A stretch of 64,000 bases of DNA from JARRQJ01 sp963761035 (GCA_963761035.1 CAVXFH010000002.1:2356001-2420000), one strand, 5' to 3'. Counted from the stretch's first letter, positions 42,772-51,533 are shown. Notes: generated from the letters alone by a model not told the origin. Translations and numbers: made by a program.

Positions 42772-42964
42772 TCAGAAACACCGTAAAGGCCTGGCTAAGC
42801 TTGTCTTACCATTCTTGTTTTGCGCAGCACTTCGATAAAGGTCGTATAGGTTCGGCGCGACAACTCGGGATACTCTTATTTCACTTCGCCGAGGATGCAC
42901 ACTCCCAAACCGGGGCCGGGAAAGGTATTGCGATACACCTTCTTGTAGGGCATTCCCAGTTCGG
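42772..42964 (-). pseudogene. guaA (GMP synthase) fragment, decayed
   Basis: Minus strand reads ELGMPYKKVYRNTFPGPGLG then VCILGEVK, stop, EYPELSRRTYTTFIEVLRKT, stop; in another frame SQAFTVFL near 42780. This is the region of GMP synthetase around its PGPGLGVR(V/I)LGEVKKEY motif, near the C-terminus. The N-terminal amidotransferase and most of the synthetase are absent, and stops and a frameshift are present. It is not the organism's functional guaA. The 3' part of guaA is a known island integration site, so it may have travelled with an element. Confidence 0.72.
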
Positions 42965-42969
42965 CGGGC

Positions 42970-43890
42970 TCAGCCGTCTTCGGCTCTATTAATAAAATAG
43001 TTTGCTAAGAATTCTTCGAGTTCGGGTCGAGATCTTGCCCATTGCCAACTACCATTGGGACCGATCAAAAGATCTATTCCAGGTTCAAAGTTAAATTGTG
43101 CCAATCTTTGATGTCGATCGCGTCTGCGATTATCAATGTCACCATGCCAAAGATGATATAGGCGCCCAGTGACGTGGCCAACACGATCACCTACCGATTG
43201 ATAATATGGGTGAGCCCACTTGAGGTAGTGTTCCTGGCGCGCTTTGTTGAGTTGCAAGACTTCTATTACTTTTTCGAATTGAGCGTACAAGGCGCCGACT
43301 AAAGCCCTGTCTCCGCTCCCCACAATCATTGCGTCATATAACCCGTGGTCTTCAAGAATCTCCTTCCTTGCCGCCCAAGCCATGCCCATACAGATTGACC
43401 TAGACTTTTTCTTCTCTAATAGAAGCGCGACGTCCGAGTGTTTGAATTTATTCTCGGTAACTAAGCTTACGACACCCTGTCCGGCTGGAGTAATATCGCG
43501 ATGATCGTTAGTGATGCGTTGGTCTTGTGGATTTAGATCGACTATTTGAGAAAAGAGCTGGATGACAGCGCAATCGTTGAGTTGCTTATTCGCCATGTCT
43601 ACCCAATCAGATCTTTGAAACATTACATCACAGTCAAGCCATGCAATGTTACTCGCGCTAGGCGGGACCGACTTAATTGCAAGATTGAGGAGTCTTTCCT
43701 TTTGCCAGAGTACAGCGCCGCCAGAAATCTGAATCAATATATCCGCATCACTCTCCGTAAGTTCAAAGTGTCCATCGAAGGAAAGCTCTACAGTTACAAG
43801 TGGTGTCGCTAAACTCTTGTGAAAAAGTCTATAATTTATCAAACGACGTTTGTATCGCGCTGGATTATAGTAGGAGGTGATCGCCCACAT
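42970..43890 (-). CDS. GT-A type glycosyltransferase-like protein
   Basis: 306 residues, no signal peptide. Reads as a nucleotide-sugar transferase of GT-A fold: N-terminal MWAITSYYNPARYKRRLINY, then NIAWLDCDVMFQRSDWVDMA with a DxD-like Asp-Cys-Asp metal site. ARKEILEDHGLYDAMIVGSG with GDRA(L) forms the acceptor-side motif, and the C-terminal LWHGDIDNRRRDRHQRL has basic residues typical of this group. Probably acts on surface polysaccharide or a small substrate in the cytoplasm. Lone gene between hybrid att sites 5 and 6. Its last codons form the hairpin AGCCGTCTTCGGCT, perhaps doubling as terminator. Intact, with lower GC than the core genes. Confidence 0.7.
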   Translation of the reverse strand: MWAITSYYNPARYKRRLINYRLFHKSLATPLVTVELSFDGHFELTESDADILIQISGGAVLWQKERLLNLAIKSVPPSASNIAWLDCDVMFQRSDWVDMANKQLNDCAVIQLFSQIVDLNPQDQRITNDHRDITPAGQGVVSLVTENKFKHSDVALLLEKKKSRSICMGMAWAARKEILEDHGLYDAMIVGSGDRALVGALYAQFEKVIEVLQLNKARQEHYLKWAHPYYQSVGDRVGHVTGRLYHLWHGDIDNRRRDRHQRLAQFNFEPGIDLLIGPNGSWQWARSRPELEEFLANYFINRAEDG

Positions 43891-44308
43891 AGTGCAGACC
43901 TTAGTTAGTTCTTGTTTTATGTTACAACGATCGGGGGCAGAAACTCCTTTCAGATATTTATCCTTCTTGGCCGCCTCGGTATAGGAAGGATAACTGTAGT
44001 TTCATTGACATGAACAAAATCACCGAAGATTCAATTTTGAGATAGGTTTTATTAAAATTCATTCTCAAGACAATAGCCTGCTCATTGTCGGCCTGATCGC
44101 CTCTTAAAGCTAAACCATCACTCCAATTTGTTGACCGAAAAGGTATGTTGAAAATAAATCTTTATTGGTATAAACATGCAGAATAAATATATCTTAAATC
44201 ATGTTATGCCAAGGGTCACTGCAAAACTCCGCGCCACTCACGCCGGCTTAATGCCAAAAGGCCTGGCTGTAACAAGAGCCTCATATTAATTGCACCATTG
44301 GGGAGAAC
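43891..44308. other. Intergenic stretch, nothing recognised
   Basis: About 420 bp with stops in all frames; AT-rich in the middle. The final 30 bases carry GGGGAGAA, the ribosome-binding site for the oxidase fragment. Confidence 0.5.
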
Positions 44309-44602
44309 ATGACCATGTCCAACCGTAACCGTCTCTTCTCAAACGACGTCATTGCTAGTAATGGTTTCGCTGCCCTAATTCTTGCTGTGATGTTACAGCT
44401 ACCAATAGCGAGCTGGGCTGAAAGCCGGGAATTCAATATGACTATCGATGAAGTAAAAATTCACGTGGCGCCGAACCTGGACTATAAAGTCTTCGGCTTC
44501 GACGACCAGGTGCCGGGTCCGTTGATCCATGTCAAGGAAGGCGACGAGGTCAGTCGCGCGCAATTCTATCTTAGAAGAGCATGCTGTAAACTAATGATGT
44601 AG
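44309..44602 (+). pseudogene. Multicopper oxidase N-terminal fragment
   Basis: 97 codons: signal peptide (GFAALILAVMLQLPIASWAE), then REFNMTIDEVKIHVAPNLDY and KVFGFDDQVPGPLIHVKEGD, the start of the first cupredoxin domain of multicopper oxidases. It breaks off at EGDEV, just before the first copper-ligand HWHG region, and ends with unrelated codons. At least 80% of the protein is missing, so it is non-functional for copper oxidation. The start keeps a good GGGGAG site. Confidence 0.75.
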
Positions 44603-45163
44603 ATTTTGCAAAATTGACCGTTACGCCTAGAACTTCTAAGCGGACGGTGGCGTTCTAGATCCAAATGCCGGGTATTGGCCGCCAACCGCCTACTTCGATG
44701 AGGCAGATCATAAGACCAATCGCACTCCAGGTTTGATTAAGCTCAATAGAATCGTAGAGTGTCTATGATCCCGGGCACTATTCAGCATAGCATGACGAAA
44801 AGAAGGATGAGGGCGGGCCTTCTAAGTTATTGATATTTAATATAGTAAAAACAATAGCTTGCCACTACGAACCAAGCGGTCGGCGGTTGGACTCCGTTCG
44901 GGCGCGCCATCAACATACGTCTTTGACTTTCCATAATTCCAATAACCAGCCGAGGAGATGAATCTGGGCAGTTCATTGAGATATATCCGACCGGCAAATG
45001 TGTTGCGTCGATCAGTTGAGATCGCAGCCAAAACCCGACCTCCAAAAGTCTAATGAAAATGACCGGTTTTAGTTGTTGCGGTTGATTTCGACATGGTACT
45101 TAACTTACGTTAGTACGATATTATCAATAATGGCGTAGGCAATAGATTTGTGAGGCCAGCAAA
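44603..45163. other. Flank and hybrid att region
   Basis: No supported gene. 44751-44863 is a conserved left flank (ATCGTAGAGTGTCTATGATC to GGGCGGGCCTTCTAAGTTAT and an AT-rich tail) that recurs at 51767-51877 and 53557-53680. The att hybrid follows. Confidence 0.55.
44865..44971 (+). repeat. Hybrid att site 6: tRNA-type left half, palindrome-type right half
   Basis: Left: CTACGAACCAAGCGGTCGGC with degenerate T-arm text. The core CGGGCGCGCCA spans 44899-44909. Right: CAACATACGTCTTTGACTTT through CGAGGAGATGAATCTGGGCA, the right half of the 95-bp inverted-repeat element. It is the reciprocal of hybrid site 5. Confidence 0.75.
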
Positions 45164-46369
45164 TTGAATCACAATCGCCGACAACCACGCCATGCCCTCG
45201 TTATTAGCCGTTCGTTGGCGGGACATCGTCAAATCTACCTGCATGTTTTCACTGAGTATTTGCTCGAGAATGGATTCGATGTTGTGATCGTTGTGGATGA
45301 AGGCCAGCACTCGCCGCTGCTCAATTTATTTCGATTAAACCCACATGTCCGGGTTGTCAAAATTCAGTACGGATCATCAGACACAAATATGATTCCTTTT
45401 GCATTTCTCAAGCAAGTACAGGCGGACAACGGCATTGAGTTGAGCGTATTCGTTGACGGAGAAGATCTGCGTCGTTCGATGATTTCTGGAAGAGTTATTG
45501 CCGAGTCACTAGGTCCATCTATTGGCGTTTTTCTTAAGTTGACACGTCTCGCACCCATGCCAAAAATAAATACCAGCATTCGGGGAATTCTGGATATTGC
45601 TCGCTACATGCGCAATAGGGTTTACGATCGAATATTTTTTGGGCAGATGCTAAAAGTGGATAAAAATTCATTTCAGGCTTTCGTTCTTGACCCGCGTTTC
45701 CCCAATATCTTGAATCGACCTTATCTACATTGGCTCCCCGACATTTACAGTACCTTTGCTGATGATTCTAATATTGAGCAGAATGATTTGTACGATAATC
45801 TCCAGATGTTTCTGGATGGCACGGTAGCGCAAGAGCGAATTCTCTATTATGGTACAAACCAACTGAGGCGCGGATATGCGTGGTTGCTTAGACTCGTTTC
45901 CGAAAGTTCCGACGCGGTTTTGATACACTGCGGGCGACTCAATGAGCACCATGATATGACCGAGACAACCAGCAAGCAGCGGATTCAGTTAATGGCTGAA
46001 GGACGGTTATTTGAAACTCGTTGTTTTGTCACTGATCGGCGTATTACGGATTGCGCGTACGGCGTCTGCAAAACTGTTCTTTTGCCTTACCAAAAACAAT
46101 ATGGTTCTAGCGGCATAATGTTGCACGCCTCGAGCTATGGAAAACCGGTGCTCGTCCCGCGCGGAGGGCTGATGGCTTACTGGGTGATGCAGCACGGATT
46201 TGGCCGAACTTTTGATGAGGGATCGTATGATGATTTCTTACAGGAAGTTGAAATTCTGAGGCAGAATTACCATGATTATGTAATACCAGCGAAGCTGTTT
46301 GCTGAAAGATTCACACGTGAACATGTCTATGCGGCTTTGGATCATGGATTAGCGCAGGTGGGAGTATAG
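45164..46369 (+). CDS. GT-B fold glycosyltransferase-like protein
   Basis: 401 residues starting at TTG with a weak GAGG site; no better start in frame. N-terminal HALVISRSLAGHRQIYLHVF then LLENGFDVVIVVDEGQH is a Rossmann lobe opening like GT4/GT1 enzymes. The second lobe ends LLPYQKQYGSSGIMLHASSY then GKPVLVPRGGLMAYWVMQHG, the nucleotide-sugar site region in which a Glu often contacts the donor; here the segment has Tyr-Gly-Ser-Ser. No membrane segments. Single gene between att sites 6 and 7, so a one-gene segment. Likely modifies an extracellular polysaccharide or glycan; substrate unknown. Unrelated to the GT-A gene at 42970. Confidence 0.68.
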   Translation: MNHNRRQPRHALVISRSLAGHRQIYLHVFTEYLLENGFDVVIVVDEGQHSPLLNLFRLNPHVRVVKIQYGSSDTNMIPFAFLKQVQADNGIELSVFVDGEDLRRSMISGRVIAESLGPSIGVFLKLTRLAPMPKINTSIRGILDIARYMRNRVYDRIFFGQMLKVDKNSFQAFVLDPRFPNILNRPYLHWLPDIYSTFADDSNIEQNDLYDNLQMFLDGTVAQERILYYGTNQLRRGYAWLLRLVSESSDAVLIHCGRLNEHHDMTETTSKQRIQLMAEGRLFETRCFVTDRRITDCAYGVCKTVLLPYQKQYGSSGIMLHASSYGKPVLVPRGGLMAYWVMQHGFGRTFDEGSYDDFLQEVEILRQNYHDYVIPAKLFAERFTREHVYAALDHGLAQVGV

Positions 46370-46678
46370 GAAGAATAGGACAGGCGGCTCCCCCACAAGT
46401 CCACGGCAGTTCACAACCAGCGGGCAGCCATGCTCCTGTCGGTGTTGCCACGAAATAGCGCAGGATTCCCACACCATTGCCGAAATGCGTCCTCTCCACC
46501 TCGAATTACCGACCGGTCCCTATTGTCAGACTAATAGATATTCTATCGCTTGACTCGGTAGCATTTGCTGCATGAGCGATATGCTGATTGCGGACACTCG
46601 CTGGCCTAGCGTTAACAGTCCGGTTTGGGTCGGAAGCAGGCAGTTAATGATCATTCTGGGAGGGATACGCACTCCATC

Positions 46679-46790
46679 CAGTGCCCAGATTCATCAGTTC
46701 GGGCGCGCCATTTAAACAATAAGTTACATTAATTTATCCGCAAGAAAAAATCCTCGAGTGACCATTAAGTCACCACAGCGAGATTGGCTG
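46679..46790 (+). repeat. Hybrid att site 7: palindrome-type left half, tRNA-type right flank
   Basis: CAGTGCCCAGATTCATCAGT, then core CGGGCGCGCCA (46700-46710), then TTTAAACAATAAGTTACATT and the tandem GTGACCATTAAGTCACCA flank. Same construction as site 5, one base different in the left part. Confidence 0.75.
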
Positions 46791-46867
46791 GAGATAAAAT
46801 GGTGACTCGCTATGGTTCCCCCTTGGCCGCTACGCCAAATCAATCTTTGTCTCTCAAACCAGATACT

Positions 46868-47023
46868 GTTAATTTGTAGGCCAGATTGACCCCCTAATTG
46901 CATTTTGATTTGACCCGATCAGTTGGGCTTAATCCCGCAGAGCACAAGGCCTGCTTTTATTTGTTATGGGTCTATCTTAAATGCAAAATCTCAAACAAAC
47001 TGGGTCAACCTGTTGTGCAAATT
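46868..47023 (-). repeat. 156-bp noncoding repeat, copy B
   Basis: Inverted relative to copy A at 24832. Internal landmarks conserved in both: GTTTGTTTGAGATTTTGCAT and GGGTCAAATCAAAATGCAAT (as read in copy A orientation). Differences are scattered point changes. Confidence 0.7.
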
Positions 47024-47314
47024 AATACTGCGGTTAACTGGCGGTATCGACCCAGAAAAGCCTGCCACGTCCAAAGATATACGGGCCCGCTCATAAGTAA
47101 ATCGGTCATTCATTTCTACCCTTGGCGACTACAATTACCTGCCTTATTGGACATTTAGGCGAATAGGTGTGCTTTTCAGTCTTTCATTTACTACTGACAT
47201 GTTGAGTGTATGTATTTATTTCGTAGTTTGAGGAACGAGCCAATAATTAGTTGTATCTAACCAATTCATAATTTCAATCTAACTATGTAGATAGCAATAT
47301 GAAAGGAGACTTCA

Positions 47315-47950
47315 GTGCGATTGAACGAGTTTATTGGAATTACGATGCTTCTTTATGCATTGGCAAACCCAGTTGGCGTAATCCCGATATTTCTAGGACT
47401 TATTCATAGCCACAAGGATATAAAGGCGCCTCGCGTCATTCTTATTGCATCAATTGCGGTCGCTGGCTTTCTTATAGTCTCTATCGTGCTGGGAAGGAAA
47501 ATCTTAACTTTCTTCAACGTAGGGTTGGATGACTTTCGTATCGCTGGCGGTCTGCTGGTACTTTTCATCTCCTTCGAAATGTTTCAAGCGCGTTATAGCG
47601 GGATTATGCAAACCCTGGACGAAAAAGCAGAAGCCGCAATAGATGTTCATCATATTGCCATAACGCCACTTGCCTTCCCTCTCTTGGTAGGACCGGCTGA
47701 AATGAGCATCTTGATTACCTTGGCGAGCGATTCGCCAGGCTGGTGGGGAAAAGGTTTGTTGATCGCTTGTTCTTTAGTAACTGCATTATTAGTTGGAATT
47801 ACATTGTGGATGGCCGTTCCTATCAACCGTATCATGGGAAGAACCGGTATAAACGTCGCTACCCGCGTAATGGCGCTGGTGGTGGCCGCGATAGGTATTA
47901 AGTTTATCATGACTGGTATCCGTAATGAATTACCAGGGTTAATCCACTGA
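47315..47950 (+). CDS. MarC family integral membrane protein
   Basis: 211 residues, GTG start with AAAGGAGA eight bases upstream. Six hydrophobic segments. MarC (UPF0056) signature at the start: ITMLLYALANPVGVIPIFLG; later the conserved HHIAITPLAFPLLVGPAEMS loop and LVVAAIGIKFIMTGIRNEL at the end. The family sits in the inner membrane; its transport substrate is not known and the old antibiotic-resistance link was withdrawn. Intact. First gene of the segment with DUF2934 and Hsp20. Confidence 0.85.
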   Translation: MRLNEFIGITMLLYALANPVGVIPIFLGLIHSHKDIKAPRVILIASIAVAGFLIVSIVLGRKILTFFNVGLDDFRIAGGLLVLFISFEMFQARYSGIMQTLDEKAEAAIDVHHIAITPLAFPLLVGPAEMSILITLASDSPGWWGKGLLIACSLVTALLVGITLWMAVPINRIMGRTGINVATRVMALVVAAIGIKFIMTGIRNELPGLIH

Positions 47951-48215
47951 ATACGCATGATCATATAAAAAGCCTGGCATGAATATCTGATTGGCGGAAT
48001 GATGTCTTACCGCGAATTAAATAAGTGACAGGTCAATGACAGACGAGCGGATATATATGCATTTTTATCAGGTATTCAGAACAAGATGTGGCTTAATCAT
48101 CCGCAGTATCTGGCATAAATAAAAAGGCGTAAAATAAATTCTCTCGATTGCGAGCGAAGTAAAAGTAGAACCCTACTCACATGAGCCATTTTCTTAGATA
48201 TAAGGAGCATGCGCC

Positions 48216-48470
48216 ATGAAAAGCATTCAACATGTAAAATCCGATATCAAATCCAAGTCTATTCTAGATGCAGAATTATCAACAACATCAAAAAGAGCCA
48301 AGCTCACCGTTGCGGAGTCACGCGCAGCAGCAACGCAACCTCCGGAAGATCTACATCAAGCAATTGCGGTGGCGGCATATTATCTCGCAGAGGCCCGTGG
48401 ATTCCAGCCCGGATCTGAGTTGGATGATTGGTTAGCTGCAGAGGCACAAATCGATAAACAGCTGCATTAA
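48216..48470 (+). CDS. DUF2934 family protein
   Basis: 84 residues with AAGGAGC nine bases upstream. The C-terminal half LHQAIAVAAYYLAEARGFQP then GSELDDWLAAEAQIDKQL is the DUF2934 motif (IAxxAYxxAExRGFxPGxExDDWLxAE). The N-terminal 35 residues are Ser/Lys/Thr-rich and disordered. DUF2934 proteins are small, soluble, of unknown function, and commonly sit beside Hsp20 or other stress genes, as here (54 bp upstream of hsp20, same strand). Confidence 0.82.
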   Translation: MKSIQHVKSDIKSKSILDAELSTTSKRAKLTVAESRAAATQPPEDLHQAIAVAAYYLAEARGFQPGSELDDWLAAEAQIDKQLH

Positions 48471-48524
48471 GAAATAGGTGAACTCTGCCCCGCGATTAGG
48501 GTAAACATACAAAGGAGACAGTAT

Positions 48525-48944
48525 ATGAAAGACATTACACGCTACGATCCGTTCAATGATATGGAGGATTTATTCAAAGGTTTTTGGCTAAAGCCCATGC
48601 GTTTTGAGAGTGAGCAACAGTTAAGCATTAAAATGGACGTATCCGAAAATGATACTTCCTATGTGGTTCGCGCTGACATTCCTGGCGTAAAGAAAGAAGA
48701 CATTAAGGTGTCTATAGATGGCAATCGGGTCAGCATTCGCGCCGAAGTTAAGAAAGAAAAAGAGGAAAAGAAAGGAGAGCGTATATTAAGGAGTGAACGC
48801 TACTATGGAGAGGTTTATCGCAGCTTCACGCTTAATCAAGATGTCGACCAAAAGGACGTAACGGCTCGCTACAAGGATGGGGTCTTGGAATTGACCTTAC
48901 CGAAGAAACCTGGCGGGTCTGCCAAGCAAATTTCTGTTACTTAG
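48525..48944 (+). CDS. Small heat-shock protein, Hsp20/alpha-crystallin family
   Basis: ATP-independent holdase preventing aggregation of unfolded proteins. 139 residues with AAAGGAGA upstream. The alpha-crystallin domain runs from about 35 to 130: YVVRADIPGVKKEDIKVSID, GNRVSIRAEVKKEKEEKKGE, YRSFTLNQDVDQKDVTARYK and the GVLELTLPKK motif. The short C-terminal tail ends KQISVT, carrying the I-x-V element that locks oligomers. Charged linker EKKGERILRSER matches the bacterial class A group. Probably co-transcribed with the DUF2934 gene. Confidence 0.92.
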   Translation: MKDITRYDPFNDMEDLFKGFWLKPMRFESEQQLSIKMDVSENDTSYVVRADIPGVKKEDIKVSIDGNRVSIRAEVKKEKEEKKGERILRSERYYGEVYRSFTLNQDVDQKDVTARYKDGVLELTLPKKPGGSAKQISVT

Positions 48945-48948
48945 GATG

Positions 48949-48984
48949 CTCGCGGCTAGTAGTGGGCCGCCGAGTTTTCTTTTA
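48949..48984 (+). terminator. Intrinsic terminator after hsp20
   Basis: CTCGCGGC and GCCGCCGAG pair with one bulge around a short loop, followed by TTTTCTTTT, five bases after the stop codon. Confidence 0.7.
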
Positions 48985-49371
48985 TTTGAAAGGCGGCTCA
49001 CTGCAACTATATGAGCGAACCGACTGTAGCGATAACTTGGGATTTATTTTAGCGGTTGTTAGCCGCGAAAGCTGTCTGCTTTCGAGTGAGAATCTGACTT
49101 TGGGAGGGAAATTATTTGAGCGGCTGGTTGTGGCCGGAGGCGGGCCAATAAACTACGTCCCATCGCGAACAATAAAAGCACATCAGAAACGTAGAGTCTC
49201 CACGATCCATGACGATGCTCAATGTAATACGAAGCTCATTAACGGATAATTCCGTATCTTGAATTACTTATTTAAGTCAACGCCTTATAAGAATATCGCG
49301 CCGTACGCCGAGTGCGATCGTAGAGAAATCGTAGAAGAGTCAATAATTGATGCGCAAAATGGAAACACGCT
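48985..49371. other. Intergenic stretch before the IS3 element
   Basis: No supported gene; the ORF at 48962 overlaps the terminator. A fragment of the recurring left flank (ACGTAGAGTCTCCACGATCC, then ATGACGATGCT) lies at 49188-49218. Confidence 0.5.
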
Positions 49372-49433
49372 GTGAGGTGCCCCTGATTTTCCGGACACTC
49401 CTAAAAGGGGATAATGCCCCAGAGAGGTGTCCA

Positions 49434-49730
49434 ATGCAAAAACGTAAAACGTATACCAAGGAATTTAAACTCGAAGCGGTACGTCTGCTAGAGCAAGGCA
49501 AGAAACCGGCCACCGAGCTGGCGCGCGAGCTGGGAGTAGCCCGCAATAAGCTATATAAATGGAAGGAAGAAATCACGGAGCTCGGAGAGCAGGCATTTCC
49601 GGGCAGTGGGCGACCCATCAGCGATAAAGATGCCGAGATTGCCCGGTTGAAGCGCGAACTCGATAGCGTGACGGAGGAGCGTGACATTTTAAAAAAAGCC
49701 GCGCAGTACTTTGCCAAGGAATCCAGGTGA
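49434..49730 (+). CDS. IS3 transposase OrfA
   Basis: 98 residues from ATG 49434 (MQKRKTYTKEFKLEAVRLLE), an HTH protein: ELARELGVARNKLYKWKEEI is the recognition helix region, then a leucine-zipper-type coiled coil (IARLKRELDSVTEERDILKK). It binds the terminal repeats. The stop overlaps the orfB start (GTGA), so the OrfAB fusion transposase can form by frameshifting as in other IS3 elements. The upstream in-frame extension to 49347 includes terminal-repeat sequence and is not part of the gene. Confidence 0.9.
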   Translation: MQKRKTYTKEFKLEAVRLLEQGKKPATELARELGVARNKLYKWKEEITELGEQAFPGSGRPISDKDAEIARLKRELDSVTEERDILKKAAQYFAKESR

Positions 49731-50590
49731 AGTACCAGTTCATTGAGCAGCACCGGGAGGCCTTTCGCTTGACTACCCTGTGTAGGGTGCTGGGCGTGAG
49801 CCGTAGCGGCTATTACGAGTGGCGCGATCGGCCACCGTGCGCGCGGGCCTTAGAGAATGAGCGCTTACTGGGCCTTATTCGACGCATCCATACGGATTCG
49901 CGGGAAAACTATGGTGAGCGCAAGACATGGGAAGTGCTGCGTGCTCAGGGTAAATCCTGTGGGCGCCACCGGGTGGCGCGGCTGCGTAGGCGCGAGGGCC
50001 TCATTGCCAAGCGGGTACGCCGATTTCGTCAGGCCTATGCGGCACGCAACAGCGAACCGCCGGCCCTCAACCTGCTAGGCCGCAACTTTACGGCGACGCG
50101 GCCGAACCGGGTATGGGTGACGGATATTACCTTTGTCCCGACGCGGCGGGGATGGCTTTACGTGGCAACGATGGTGGATCTATTCTCCCGGCGGGTCGTG
50201 GGCTGGGCCATGAGTGGCCGAATTGACCAGCAGTTGGTAGTCGATGCCCTGCACATGGCGATTAAGCGCCGTCGTCCATCGCCTGGGCTGATTGTTCATA
50301 GCGACCAGGGGCAGCAGTATGCGAGCTCAACCTATCGTGCCGTCCTTTTCTGTCATGACCTCGTCCAGAGCATGAGTCGGAAAGGCAACTGTTTGGATAA
50401 TGCCGTAGCCGAGAGCTTTTTCAGTACTCTGAAGAATGAGCTAGTGCATCACGTCGTGTTTGAAAATCGCGATGAAGCCAGAGCAGCGATATTCGATTAC
50501 ATGGAGGTATTCTATAATCGCAAACGCGTTCATCAGACATTGGGCTTTAGATGTCCCACTGATTTTGAGATGATAGCGAATGTCGCTTAA
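49727..50590 (+). CDS. IS3 transposase OrfB
   Basis: 287 residues, GTG start overlapping orfA by four bases. HTH_21 region near residue 60 (RIHTDSRENYGERKTWEVLR) followed by the rve core with catalytic Asp in VWVTDITFVPTRRGWLYVAT, Asp in GLIVHSDQGQQYAS and Glu in DNAVAESFFSTLKNEL. C-terminal YNRKRVHQTLGFRCPTDFEM is typical of the family. The frame is complete. Confidence 0.92.
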   Translation: MKYQFIEQHREAFRLTTLCRVLGVSRSGYYEWRDRPPCARALENERLLGLIRRIHTDSRENYGERKTWEVLRAQGKSCGRHRVARLRRREGLIAKRVRRFRQAYAARNSEPPALNLLGRNFTATRPNRVWVTDITFVPTRRGWLYVATMVDLFSRRVVGWAMSGRIDQQLVVDALHMAIKRRRPSPGLIVHSDQGQQYASSTYRAVLFCHDLVQSMSRKGNCLDNAVAESFFSTLKNELVHHVVFENRDEARAAIFDYMEVFYNRKRVHQTLGFRCPTDFEMIANVA

Positions 50591-50768
50591 CCGCGTGTCC
50601 GGATTTGTGGGGGCGCCTCACTGTGACCCCAGGCGCGGTGAGCTGGCGCAATCGACCTAAACCTGCAAGTCAATTTCCTTCCAAGCGGACACTCAACGCC
50701 GCAACTTATCCGAGTTAATTTATCTTGCTAGCTCTTGAATTAATAATGCTGGCCATATCTATAAAATA

Positions 50769-51533
50769 TTATTTTTCGTAACCATACATTTTTAACCAGT
50801 TACCAAATTCACTATCTAATCGCTGCTGTTCAGATTTAGATAGTATATTTTTCCAGTCTCCGGTTTGGTATTGAGAAATATGTCTTGAGTGAAACCCAGT
50901 ATTTGGATCAAAAACACGGTAATTTGTATCGGTTAAAATTACCTCTCGCCAGTCGATAGATTTATTAGAGGAAATATTATTAGCTAATCTTGCTTCAGAA
51001 TTTTTAATAATAATCTTCACATTTTCACGTGAAAACTTTAATGCTATTTCTTTCGCGTTATCCTGGTTAATCGTAACTTTAAGAAAGCTTGCTATTTTTA
51101 ATATCAATTCTTCGGGTTGGTTTATTATTTCATCATAAGCTGTTGACAAGAGATAATTTGAATCATAATTTTCATAGGCTTTTGTATATCTGACCACATC
51201 TCTGGCGCAATGAAGTGCATCATCGAAACTGCAGTTCATAAATTCTTTGTACGAAATTAGTACGTCACGTGGATCTCGATGTACAGTTATAATTTTCGTT
51301 TTAGGCAAGTGTTGTTTCAAGTAATTATGGATTTTTAGCACCCATACCTTGCTAGGATCTTGAGAAGTAAGCGCGGTTTTTGCTACTTGAAAAATTTCCT
51401 CATTCGTTTGTGGGACAACGCTTGGTTCTACTTTCCGCCCCATACTTCGATAAATTTCTCTTGTTACATTGAAAAGCCACATAGACCCGGTGCGAGGGGC
51501 CGTGGATATCCAAACTATTTCTGTCGATTCCAA
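50769..51533 (-). CDS. PAPS-dependent sulfotransferase-like protein
   Basis: 254 residues. The 5'-phosphosulfate-binding loop is IVWISTAPRTGSMWLFNVTR near the N-terminus and the 3'-phosphate site is KIITVHRDPRDVLISYKEFM around 85. C-terminal FHSRHISQYQTGDWKNIL matches the RxGxxGDWKN end of cytosolic-type sulfotransferases. Transfers sulfate from PAPS to a small molecule or glycan. Strongly AT-rich with lysine/isoleucine-heavy codons, unlike the adjacent IS3, so foreign. The IS3 element ends 146 bp away and an att copy lies 345 bp beyond its start. Intact. Confidence 0.78.
   Translation of the reverse strand: MESTEIVWISTAPRTGSMWLFNVTREIYRSMGRKVEPSVVPQTNEEIFQVAKTALTSQDPSKVWVLKIHNYLKQHLPKTKIITVHRDPRDVLISYKEFMNCSFDDALHCARDVVRYTKAYENYDSNYLLSTAYDEIINQPEELILKIASFLKVTINQDNAKEIALKFSRENVKIIIKNSEARLANNISSNKSIDWREVILTDTNYRVFDPNTGFHSRHISQYQTGDWKNILSKSEQQRLDSEFGNWLKMYGYEK

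Larger units (their letters stand above)
46370..47314. other. Intergenic stretch with att copy 7 and a 156-bp repeat
   Basis: No supported gene. It contains the hybrid att site at 46679, its right flank with GTGACCATTAAGTCACCACA, and repeat copy B (46868-47023). The 87-codon ORF at 46898 lies inside the repeat and is not a gene. The leader of marC is AT-rich with AAAGGAGA at its end. Confidence 0.55.
49372..50622 (+). mobile_element. IS3-family insertion sequence
   Basis: About 1.25 kb with imperfect terminal inverted repeats: TGTGAGGTGCCCCTGATTTT at the left and, inverted at the right, AGTGAGGCGCCCCCACAAAT; both continue into TCCGGACAC. Two overlapping frames (orfA, orfB) inside are intact. 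Target-site duplication not identified. Confidence 0.88.

Noticed and set aside
42669..42992. 107-codon plus-strand ORF
   Set aside because: It is antisense to the guaA remnant and has no family.
46898..47158. 86-codon plus-strand ORF
   Set aside because: It lies mostly within the 156-bp repeat copy B and has no start signal.
48962..49249. 95-codon ORF after hsp20
   Set aside because: It begins inside the hsp20 terminator and contains part of the recurring flank repeat.
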